A stretch of 64,000 nt of DNA from positions 3,784,501-3,848,500 of the forward strand of contig NZ_CP006877.1 in the NCBI RefSeq assembly GCF_000816845.1, in the 5' to 3' direction. Below are positions 57,715 to 64,000 of the stretch, one piece after another. Numbering within the stretch: the stretch's first letter is position 1; every line of letters begins with the position of its first letter. Below the pieces are notes generated by a model. The model ran no database searches and was not told where the DNA came from. It saw only the letters and a list, made by a program, of their open reading frames with translations. Both the position numbers and the translations under genes were made by a program. Source of the stretch: Rhizobium gallicum bv. gallicum R602sp (GTDB lineage Bacteria; Pseudomonadota; Alphaproteobacteria; Rhizobiales; Rhizobiaceae).

Positions 57715-58190
57715 CGCCGCACCTCCGCAACGAGGTCGGCAATTGTCTGATCGTCGATCCGCCCATAGAGCTCGCCGTCGAGCATGGCTGCGGGGGCGCA
57801 AGCGCAGAGCCCGAGACAGTAGACTGGCTCCAAGGTCACGCTGCCGTCGAGCGCGGTCTGATGGAAATCGACGCCGAGCAGTGTCTTCATACGATCGGCG
57901 ACAGCATCGCCGCCCATCGACTGACAGGCCTCGGCACGACATAGCTTCAGGACATGGCGGCCGGCAGGATGATCGCGATAATCGTGATAGAACGTCATCA
58001 CACCATGCACTTCGGCGCGCGAGAGATTGAGTTCGCTCGCAATAACCGGCAGCGCTTCGTGCGGCACATAGCCGAATTCATCCTGGACTTCGTGAAGGAT
58101 TGGAAGGAGCGGGCCTTCAAGAGAGCGCAAGGCACCAACAATCGCGCGCGTGCGTTCGGCAATATCGCCATTGGCGACATGAGCATTCAT
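57711..58190 (-). CDS. fdsG: NAD-dependent formate dehydrogenase gamma subunit
   Basis: A 159-residue NuoE-like subunit with a thioredoxin-fold [2Fe-2S] cluster bound by C84, C89, C125 and C129. It is the first gene of the operon and begins 124 bases ahead of a LysR-type operator-like palindrome. Together with fdsB and fdsA it makes the soluble NAD-reducing formate dehydrogenase. Confidence 0.94.
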   Translation of the reverse strand: MNAHVANGDIAERTRAIVGALRSLEGPLLPILHEVQDEFGYVPHEALPVIASELNLSRAEVHGVMTFYHDYRDHPAGRHVLKLCRAEACQSMGGDAVADRMKTLLGVDFHQTALDGSVTLEPVYCLGLCACAPAAMLDGELYGRIDDQTIADLVAEVRR

Positions 58191-58313
58191 TTCGGCGGGC
58201 CTCCCGAGGCTTTGCTGTGTCGCTCACCGAAACGGCCTCCCCATGCCGATCCGGTATCTCGGGGGAAGTCTTTCAGGGAAACATCGAGTGATCAATAAAG
58301 CTGTCCCGTCGGC

Positions 58314-58332
58314 TGATAGGAAATTTCTATCA
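58314..58332. promoter_or_regulatory. LysR-type operator (ATAG-N7-CTAT) for the fds operon
   Basis: TGATAG (58314-58319) and CTATCA (58327-58332) are perfect inverted copies with 7 bases between them. The core ATAG-N7-CTAT is the classic LysR/OxyR-type half-site spacing (T-N11-A). It overlaps the last codon of the LysR gene and lies 124 bases upstream of fdsG, a normal place for a LysR recognition site. Confidence 0.6.
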
Positions 58333-59223
58333 TAGACTTTCGCTCTCTGCGAGTATTCTCGCCTCGTGCAGCAACGCAGACACGAGCGGCGTAAAAGGCT
58401 CGCGATGTGTGGCGACCAACCCGACCGAATGATGGGCCGCCGGCTCGACAATCGGAATCATGCGTATTTCGGCGGGAAATCCAAAGGATTCAGCCACATT
58501 ACGCGGCATGATGCTCGCCCAGCGCCCGGTTCTGACGTGAGAAAACAGCACGATCATCGAACCGGATTCCAAAGTGGGATGCGCGCTCGCGCCCGCTTCC
58601 GCGAGGTGCCGGTTGATGATGCGGCGGTTCTGCATGTCAGCCGTCAATAGGCAAAGCCGAAGGTCGCCCACTTCGCGCCAGGTCACGGTCTCGCGATCGG
58701 AAAGCGGACTTCCAGCGGCAGTGATCAGGTGATAGCGCTCGGCATAAAGCGGTACGGTCGTTACACGCCCAAGGGGCTCGTTTTCAAGATAAGTCACCCC
58801 GGCGTCGATCTCGAGATTTTCGAGCATGCTCAACACCTGCAGCGAATTGCGCGAAACGATGGAGAAGGTGACGTCCGGGTGCCGCTCCTGAAAAGGCGTC
58901 GTAATACGCGGTAGCATCGCCAGAGCTGTCGGAATGGAAGCAAGGCGCAGATGGCCGGAAAGACCTTTGCGCGCCGCACGCATCTCTTCGCGCATGGTGC
59001 GCGTGTCTCCGACGATGCGCCTTGCCCATTCGAGGACACGTTGGCCTTCCGGCGTCAGACCCTGGAATCGTGAGCCCCGCTGCACCAGCATGACGCCCAG
59101 TTGATCTTCAAGTTGGCGAATTGCAGCCGACAGCGTGGGCTGCGAGATGCCGCACTCCTCGGCAGCACGGCCGAAGTGCTTTTCGTTGGCAAGGGCAATG
59201 AAGAATTCAAGTTTGTCGATCAT
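58330..59223 (-). CDS. LysR-family regulator, probably of the fds operon
   Basis: A 297-residue regulator with an N-terminal winged helix-turn-helix (about 1-60, with EKHFGRAAEECGISQPTLSAAIRQLE) and a C-terminal co-inducer domain. Fds operons in other Proteobacteria are preceded by such a gene, called fdsR. It is co-directional and ends 139 bases ahead of fdsG. The start at 59223 (MIDKLEFFIALANE) is the standard LysR opening; 11 residues further upstream are not. Confidence 0.9.
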   Translation of the reverse strand: MIDKLEFFIALANEKHFGRAAEECGISQPTLSAAIRQLEDQLGVMLVQRGSRFQGLTPEGQRVLEWARRIVGDTRTMREEMRAARKGLSGHLRLASIPTALAMLPRITTPFQERHPDVTFSIVSRNSLQVLSMLENLEIDAGVTYLENEPLGRVTTVPLYAERYHLITAAGSPLSDRETVTWREVGDLRLCLLTADMQNRRIINRHLAEAGASAHPTLESGSMIVLFSHVRTGRWASIMPRNVAESFGFPAEIRMIPIVEPAAHHSVGLVATHREPFTPLVSALLHEARILAESESL

Positions 59224-59293
59224 CCGGCCTTCCGCCCGCTTCGGGGGACAAGCCATCTTTGGCGCTTGCCGCCAATAATCGCAAGGGCAGGAA

Positions 59294-59635
59294 TCAGTCG
59301 GGGTCGGTTGCTTCGAACAAGCCGAAGAGAGAATCCAGGAAAATCGTCAGATTGGCATTGCCGATGCTGTAATAGACCAGCCGGCCTGCCCGGCGCGTGT
59401 TAACGAGGCCCTCCATGCGCAGCCGCGCAAGCTGCTGTGATACCATCGCTTGCTGTATACCGAGCAATTCCTCGATTTGGCTGACCGTCCTTTCCTCCTT
59501 GGCGAGGATGCAGAGAATGAGAAGCCGGGTTTGATGCGCCATTGCTTTCAGCAGGTCGCTTGCTTCGTGGGCTTTTACAGCAAGCTTCTGCAGTTCCTGG
59601 CCGGTTATTCCCGGTTCGGTCTTTGGCAAGGGCAT
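59294..59635 (-). CDS. ArsR-family transcriptional regulator
   Basis: A 113-residue winged-helix protein with the ArsR DNA-binding region KAMAHQTRLLILCILAKEERTVSQIEELLGIQQAMVSQQLARLR. It has a single cysteine, C42, at the position used for sulfide/redox sensing by the BigR/SqrR group. The second cysteine expected there is missing, and the ArsR metal motif ELCVC is absent. Its target is not obvious. The neighbours are the LysR gene downstream and an SDR gene upstream. Confidence 0.85.
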   Translation of the reverse strand: MPLPKTEPGITGQELQKLAVKAHEASDLLKAMAHQTRLLILCILAKEERTVSQIEELLGIQQAMVSQQLARLRMEGLVNTRRAGRLVYYSIGNANLTIFLDSLFGLFEATDPD

Positions 59636-59737
59636 TCTGAATCTCTGCTGGATGCACTTCAGGTAGCCGCAACGATAACATATCCACACGCCGGCATTGT
59701 ACCCAATTGGCGAAATACCAAAAAAAGTCCAAACAAA

Positions 59738-60508
59738 TCAGCAGATAAGCTGGCCACCATTGATTTCGAGCACTTGGCCAGTGATGTAGCCGGAGAGCGA
59801 TGGCGCAGCCAGAAAGAGATAGGCGGGCGCGCAATCCTCGGCAGTTCCGAGACGTTGCAGCGGTATACTCTTGCGGGTCTGCTCCAGCTTCTCCGGCGAG
59901 GAATAACGCCCGTGGAAGTCGGTTTCGATCGTGCCCGGCGAGACGCAATTGACCCGGATCGCATCCGGCGCCAGCTCGCGTGCGAGCGCTTTAGAATAAG
60001 TGGCGACGAAAGCCTTGGAGGCGGAATAGATTGCCGAGCCGGGACTGCCGCCAGTCAGCGCCGAGATGGAAACCGTATTGACGATCGCCGCCCCGTTGGC
60101 TGCCCGCAACGCCGGCAGCAGCGCACGCGTGAGTTCGACGACAGATGTCTGATTGAGTCTGACGATCGTGTCGTATTCCCTGTCGGTCAACGTGTCTGCC
60201 AAAAACCGGCCGACCATGGTGCCGGCATTGTTGACGAGTGCGTGTACGATGCCGAAAGTATCCAGAGCTTTCGCTGCGAAAGCGGCAGTGCCGTTCGGCG
60301 CGAGAAAATCGGCTGCAACGAGAACCGCACGCCGCTCCTGCTCTGCTGTCAGCAGGAAATCCGGCAAATCCCTTTCGCTGTTGCGGCCAGTGTGAACCAG
60401 GACGTGCGCGCCGCAATCCAGGAACTGCCGCGCGACTTCGAGGCCGATTCCACGTCCTGCTCCCGTCACCACGACATTGCGATTCTCAAAAAGCTTGGGA
60501 TGAAACAC
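59738..60508 (-). CDS. Short-chain dehydrogenase/reductase
   Basis: A 256-residue classical SDR oxidoreductase. TGAGRGIG (15-22) is the NAD(P) motif, NNAG the structural motif, and the catalytic YxxxK is Y161/K165 in IYSASKAFV. The C-terminus GQVLEINGGQL is typical. A GTG start at 60508 is supported by GGGAGG 8 nt upstream. A long upstream frame would overlap the divergent DeoR gene. Substrate unknown; the adjacent DeoR/GlpR-type regulator suggests a polyol or sugar. Confidence 0.85.
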   Translation of the reverse strand: MFHPKLFENRNVVVTGAGRGIGLEVARQFLDCGAHVLVHTGRNSERDLPDFLLTAEQERRAVLVAADFLAPNGTAAFAAKALDTFGIVHALVNNAGTMVGRFLADTLTDREYDTIVRLNQTSVVELTRALLPALRAANGAAIVNTVSISALTGGSPGSAIYSASKAFVATYSKALARELAPDAIRVNCVSPGTIETDFHGRYSSPEKLEQTRKSIPLQRLGTAEDCAPAYLFLAAPSLSGYITGQVLEINGGQLIC

Positions 60509-60602
60509 GCTTGAACCCTCCCGGCTCCGGCCGCCAGTCGCCGATTGCGCAATTTTCGCTTTAACATATGATCCGGCCCAACGAAAGAAAGGGAGCGAAA
60601 CC

Positions 60603-61379
60603 ATGTTTCTGTCCGGACGGCAGACGGAGATCCTCGATATCGCCAAATCGGAAGGCCGCGTGCTGGTCGAAGATCTGGCAGCGCGCTTCTCTGTCACGCC
60701 GCAGACCATCCGCAAGGATCTGAACGATCTTTGCGATGGGCATGTGCTGACGCGCATTCACGGCGGAGCGATCTTTCCGGGCGGGACGGAGAACGTAAAA
60801 TACGAGGCGCGCCGCTCGATCGCCGCCAGCGAAAAACTCGCGATCGGCCGCGCGACCGCTGATCTTATTCCCGACAAAGCCTCGCTCTTTATCAATATCG
60901 GAACGACGACCGAGGCCGTCGGGGAAGCGCTCGTCGACCACCAGGAATTGATGGTGATCACCAATAACATCAACGTTGCCAGCCGCTTGCGTCTTTTTCC
61001 GTCGATCGAGGTCGTCATCGCGGGCGGCGTGGTGCGCCATTCGGATGGCGGCATCGTCGGCGAAGCAGCCGTCGATTTCATCCGGCAGTTCAAAGTCGAT
61101 TACGCCGTCATCGGCGCTTCGGCGATCGATCCGGACGGTGCGCTTCTCGACTTCGATTTCCGCGAGGTGAAGGTCGCGCAGGCAATAATGGCGAATGCGC
61201 GCCACGTCGTCCTCGTTGCCGACTCCACCAAGTTCGAGCGCACGGCTCCGGTGCGCATCGGCCATCTGTCACAGGTCCACACCTTCGTCACGGACGACTG
61301 CAACGTCGAATCCCTCAGGAAGGTCTGCGCGGAAAGTGGCATCAATCTGATCGAAACCTCGGAAAAAGCATTGTCGTAG
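60603..61379 (+). CDS. DeoR/GlpR-family transcriptional regulator
   Basis: A 258-residue repressor with the DeoR helix-turn-helix (RQTEILDIAKSEGRVLVEDLAARFSVTPQTIRKDLNDLC) and a C-terminal sugar-phosphate sensing domain. INIGTTTEAVG and DGGIVGEAAVDF lie in the latter. A GGGAG site precedes the ATG. It resembles GlpR, but no glp genes are in the window, so the effector is not fixed. It is divergent from the SDR gene across 94 bases. Confidence 0.88.
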   Translation: MFLSGRQTEILDIAKSEGRVLVEDLAARFSVTPQTIRKDLNDLCDGHVLTRIHGGAIFPGGTENVKYEARRSIAASEKLAIGRATADLIPDKASLFINIGTTTEAVGEALVDHQELMVITNNINVASRLRLFPSIEVVIAGGVVRHSDGGIVGEAAVDFIRQFKVDYAVIGASAIDPDGALLDFDFREVKVAQAIMANARHVVLVADSTKFERTAPVRIGHLSQVHTFVTDDCNVESLRKVCAESGINLIETSEKALS

Positions 61380-61815
61380 AGCGTTCGTTTGACATTCGCT
61401 TTTCTTCGTTCTAGCGCTATTTTTTTCGTTAAGACGCCGCCGCATGTCGCGCATGTGGGCTTCGGCGACCTTGCGGGCCAGGTGATCCGCTTCGGGGAAC
61501 TCGGCCGCGGTATTGATCTGCCCCGATAAGTTTCCCGCCCCACCCGATCCACTAAAATGAGCGTCAAGCTCGGCCCAGGCATCGTCCGGCCGTTTTCTCA
61601 CTCGATCCCAGGTATTCCAAAAGTCGAGGTCCTCACGGTGATCGGCGCGCAGGGTGACATGCGCTTCCGGATCGTCGCGCAGGGGCAGGACACCTACGCC
61701 TTCTCCGCGCCGATAATCCGCGAAGCGGCCCTCCTGTCGAGGGATATCCGCGCAAAGCCGCCGGCAGGATGAAGCGGCTGCCCTTGAGCTTTCTGCGGGC
61801 GATTGCAGCGGCCGC
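61380..61815. other. Region with possible degraded coding sequence
   Basis: A 436-base gap between the DeoR/GlpR and soxR genes. On the minus strand, a frame at about 61430-61680 reads like protein (ADHREDLDFWNTWDRVRK, NTAAEFPEADHLARKVAEAH). It lacks a proper start or ribosome site and runs on into the antisense of the DeoR/GlpR gene. A different minus frame upstream gives ARRKLKGSRFILPAALRGY. This could be a frameshifted remnant of an old gene. I could not assign a family. Confidence 0.3.
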
Positions 61816-62277
61816 CTAAGGCTCCTCCAGCAGGCGCGCACCGGTTCCCTCTTTGCCAAGCTTGTCGCAGGGATTTCGCAGCGGGCAGCTTTCGATCGAC
61901 AGGCAACCACAGCCGATGCAACCGGTCAAACGATCGCGAAGCAACGTCAGCCGCCTGATCCGCGAATCCAGATCGTCCTTCCACATCTGCGAGAGCTTCT
62001 GCCAGTCACTCGCAGTTGGGGTGCGCCCCTGTGGCAGCGTATCGAAGGCCGCCTGAATTTCGGCCAGCGGTATGCCGACCCTCTGCGCCACCTTGATGAT
62101 GCCGAGACGGCGCAGGACATCGCGCCCGTAACGCCGCTGGTTGCCGCGCGACCGCATGCTCGAAATCAGGCCTTTGGCCTCGTAAAAATGCAGCGCCGAG
62201 ACGGCCAGTCCGCTGCGCTCTGCCACTTCGCCTATAGTGAGAAGCCTGCTGAAATTGGTCGATGAACTTGTTTCCAT
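61816..62277 (-). CDS. soxR: Redox-sensing MerR-family activator SoxR
   Basis: A 153-residue MerR-type regulator: N-terminal helix-turn-helix ([25 protein letters not shown]), dimer helix and a C-terminal [2Fe-2S] cluster bound by C120, C123, C125 and C131 (CIGCGC ... C). Oxidation of the cluster by redox-cycling compounds activates the promoter it binds. It is divergent from a flavin reductase, and the shared intergenic region contains an exact SoxR box. Confidence 0.95.
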   Translation of the reverse strand: METSSSTNFSRLLTIGEVAERSGLAVSALHFYEAKGLISSMRSRGNQRRYGRDVLRRLGIIKVAQRVGIPLAEIQAAFDTLPQGRTPTASDWQKLSQMWKDDLDSRIRRLTLLRDRLTGCIGCGCLSIESCPLRNPCDKLGKEGTGARLLEEP

Positions 62278-62278
62278 A

Positions 62279-62309
62279 TTGACCTCAATATTGGTTGAGG
62301 TTTTATAAG
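62279..62309 (+). promoter_or_regulatory. SoxR-controlled promoter with 19-bp spacer and SoxR box
   Basis: TTGACC (-35, 62279-62284) and TATAAG (-10, 62304-62309) are 19 bases apart. Between and overlapping them lies CCTCAA-N6-TTGAGG (62283-62300), the same half-sites as the E. coli soxS operator. The overlong spacer with a centred palindrome is the hallmark of MerR-family promoters, activated by DNA distortion. It drives the flavin reductase at 62344; soxR starts just behind it on the other strand. Confidence 0.85.
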
Positions 62310-62343
62310 CCAAGCTCCTTGCAGCGTAAAGAAGGGGCAATAT

Positions 62344-62919
62344 ATGCAAACCGCTATCAGAATCGGCGTCATCTACGGAAGCATACGTGAGGGCCGGATA
62401 TGCGACCGGGTGGTGAAATGGCTGACGCGGCAACTCACGCTCTACCCGCTGATCGACCTCGATATCATCGATCCGCTCGATTTCGATCTGCCTGCCCGGC
62501 ACGATAGCGGTCATCCGGAAATTGAGCGTCTCGCCTCTCGCCTGAATGCGGCAGATGCCTTCATCGTCGTCACGCCGGAATATAATCACAGCTTCACGGC
62601 GGCACTCAAATTCGTGCTCGATTCATTCAACGAACCCTGGCACGGCAAACCCGTAGCCTTCGTATCCTATGGAGGCATCTCGGGCGGTCTGCGTGCTGTC
62701 GAACAGCTGCGGCTTGTCTTCGCCGAACTGCATGCGGTCACCATTCGTGACACCGTGAGCATTGCGGCACCTTGGAACCGTTTCGATGAAGACGGCAACC
62801 TCGAGCGGCCCGAAGACTCGCTCAAGCTTCTCGCCCGGATGGTGGCAAGGCTGCAATGGTGGGCGCATGCGTTGTCCGCCGCGCGCGCCGAGCGACCTTA
62901 TCGAAACATCGCCGCCTGA
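62344..62919 (+). CDS. NAD(P)H-dependent FMN reductase, SoxR target
   Basis: A 191-residue flavodoxin-fold reductase of the NADPH-dependent FMN/chromate/quinone reductase family. [11 protein letters not shown] is the phosphate-binding loop, and [13 protein letters not shown] and [15 protein letters not shown] are the flavin blocks. It is read from the SoxR promoter 35 bases upstream, so it should be induced by redox-cycling quinones or phenazines. Such enzymes give two-electron reduction of quinones. Confidence 0.9.
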   Translation: MQTAIRIGVIYGSIREGRICDRVVKWLTRQLTLYPLIDLDIIDPLDFDLPARHDSGHPEIERLASRLNAADAFIVVTPEYNHSFTAALKFVLDSFNEPWHGKPVAFVSYGGISGGLRAVEQLRLVFAELHAVTIRDTVSIAAPWNRFDEDGNLERPEDSLKLLARMVARLQWWAHALSAARAERPYRNIAA

Positions 62920-62961
62920 ATCACGCCTGTTTCCGTTCCCGGCAGGTACGGAAATGCCGGC

Positions 62962-62993
62962 GAGCACCCGGGCTGGCCTATGCCCGGGTGTTC
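62962..62993 (+). terminator. GC-rich hairpin after the flavin reductase
   Basis: GAGCACCCGGGC (62962-62973) pairs with GCCCGGGTGTTC (62982-62993), with one G-U, across an 8-base loop. It has no T-run. It begins 43 bases past the stop at 62919 and may still end the transcript. Confidence 0.5.
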
Positions 62994-63139
62994 GCCCGGT
63001 GCATATGTTAGCGTTCGCGCCCGATGGCCGGCGAAGATGGATCGCGCGCCCGTCCACATGCCGGCGGCCCAAAGAAGCGCCCTTGTCCTACGCGCCATCA
63101 TGTCCTAGGCCTGAGGAAAAGCAGACAGGCGAGGCACGA

Positions 63140-64000
63140 ATGGAGATAGATCGGAGGCTGGCGGGTGCCGATGCCATGCGTGCGGCGGCGTGCCTCCTCG
63201 TGCTCATTCATCATCTTGTCCTGCGCGTCGAGATCAATCAGGTGGATCCCGCCGCCCGATCGGCCTTGGTCATTGCCCGCTTCGGCAATTTCGGCGTGGC
63301 GATCTTCTTTGTTCTAAGCGGCTATCTGCTTGCGCGGCCCTTCTGGCGAGCTCTCGATGAGCACCGCCCATTGCCGGGTATGAAAACGTACGCCATACAT
63401 CGTGCGGCGCGCATCCTGCCTGGCTACTGGGTGGCGCTGACTGCAGGCTTCGTTTTGAGCATCACACTGCTTGGAGATCCACCAACGGCCGAGCTCGGCA
63501 TGCGTTATGCCGCAGGCTTCCTTTTGATGAGCCAGTGGCATTGGCGCACTTTGTTTCCGGTCGAAGGGAACGGGCCGCTTTGGTCGATTCCATTCGAAGC
63601 GACATGTTATGTTTTGCTGCCGGCGTTCATGCTCGCTCTTCATTACTTCAGCCGCGCGCTGCCGCGCTTGTCTACGCGTCTCGTTTGGCTTGGCGCCATA
63701 GCGACCGCTCTTGTCTTGCACTGGTTAACCGTCAACGCCTTGCAGCCGGACCACATGCAGCGCGGCTGGCAGTTCGGCATGGCGGGCGGTGCGAAGGAAT
63801 GGATGCCGCGTTACAATCCGATCGGCTTCTTTGCGATCTTCGCGCTCGGTATCCTTGCTTCGGGCGTCGAGACAATCCTGTCGAAGCGAAAGGTAGCTCT
63901 CTTCGATGTCCTCGCCTGTATTGCCATAGCCGGTAGCGCCGCTGCCCTCGTCTCGTCTGAGGGCGGGCCTTGGGAGGCCTATGGCTGGCTCGGAATTCCT
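63140..64000 (+). CDS. Acyltransferase 3 family protein, truncated by window edge
   Basis: An inner-membrane acyltransferase (OafA/YrhL, NodX-like) of which 287 residues are visible. The opening RLAGADAMRAAACLLVLIHHL holds the conserved family start with the catalytic-site histidine. GVAIFFVLSGYLLARPFW, IHRAARILPGYW and WSIPFEATCYVLLP are further family blocks. Several hydrophobic helices follow. These enzymes acylate polysaccharides or small molecules; the target is unknown. Continues past the window end. Confidence 0.88.
   Translation, partial: MEIDRRLAGADAMRAAACLLVLIHHLVLRVEINQVDPAARSALVIARFGNFGVAIFFVLSGYLLARPFWRALDEHRPLPGMKTYAIHRAARILPGYWVALTAGFVLSITLLGDPPTAELGMRYAAGFLLMSQWHWRTLFPVEGNGPLWSIPFEATCYVLLPAFMLALHYFSRALPRLSTRLVWLGAIATALVLHWLTVNALQPDHMQRGWQFGMAGGAKEWMPRYNPIGFFAIFALGILASGVETILSKRKVALFDVLACIAIAGSAAALVSSEGGPWEAYGWLGIP

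Overview
The window looks like about 64 kb of chromosome from a Rhizobium-type alphaproteobacterium (family Rhizobiaceae). This rests on protein families and gene arrangement read by eye, not on a database search. The main clues are a CobS/CobT aerobic cobaltochelatase, a C4-pathway 5-aminolevulinate synthase, two promoters matching the alphaproteobacterial EcfG stress sigma consensus (GGAAC-N16-CGTT), an NAD-dependent FdsGBACD formate dehydrogenase, and tyrC-hisC, aroK-aroB and arginase/ornithine aminotransferase gene sets. Base composition is even and GC-rich. I see no prophage, insertion sequence, CRISPR array or island boundary.

Layout. 1-5.8 kb: tyrC-hisC, a methyltransferase, glyoxalase II with a cupin gene, a DMT exporter and a DUF3108 protein. 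5.8-8.1 kb: rpmB, then a queuosine-precursor transporter (yhhQ) whose start codon lies in a preQ1-I-like pseudoknot, then a secreted phytase-like protein. 8.1-12.7 kb: cobS-cobT, a J-domain protein, bolA and a small monooxygenase-fold gene with an EcfG promoter. 12.7-23.4 kb: a CorC/HlyC-type membrane protein, aroB, aroK, a 58-residue membrane protein, xerD, accA, an L,D-transpeptidase lipoprotein, tusA, a COG0523 metal GTPase, a D,D-carboxypeptidase, an M20 amidohydrolase and tRNA-Arg(CCT). 23.4-28.3 kb: the prkA-yeaH-spoVR stress operon. 28.3-31 kb: small envelope genes (DUF992, a 54-residue membrane peptide with an EcfG promoter, BON, a secreted beta-rich protein). 31-38 kb: dxr, hemA and a coxSLM-like molybdenum hydroxylase. 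38-47 kb: a glycine-zipper lipoprotein, tamA and a very long tamB carrying eight 321-bp repeats. 47-50.4 kb: an Lrp-type regulator, arginase, ornithine aminotransferase and cheW. 50.4-59.2 kb: fdsGBACD with fdhD, an OFA transporter and a LysR regulator. 59.2-64 kb: an ArsR regulator, an SDR, a DeoR/GlpR regulator, soxR with a flavin reductase behind a textbook SoxR promoter, and a truncated acyltransferase.

Most genes are core metabolism or envelope housekeeping. The points most worth checking are regulatory: the riboswitch-like element on yhhQ, two exact EcfG promoters on small genes, the SoxR promoter with a 19-bp spacer, an ATAG-N7-CTAT palindrome ahead of fdsG, and a nested inverted repeat ahead of prkA. 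The tandem array in tamB is the most unusual coding feature. I did not find a clearly new multi-gene system.
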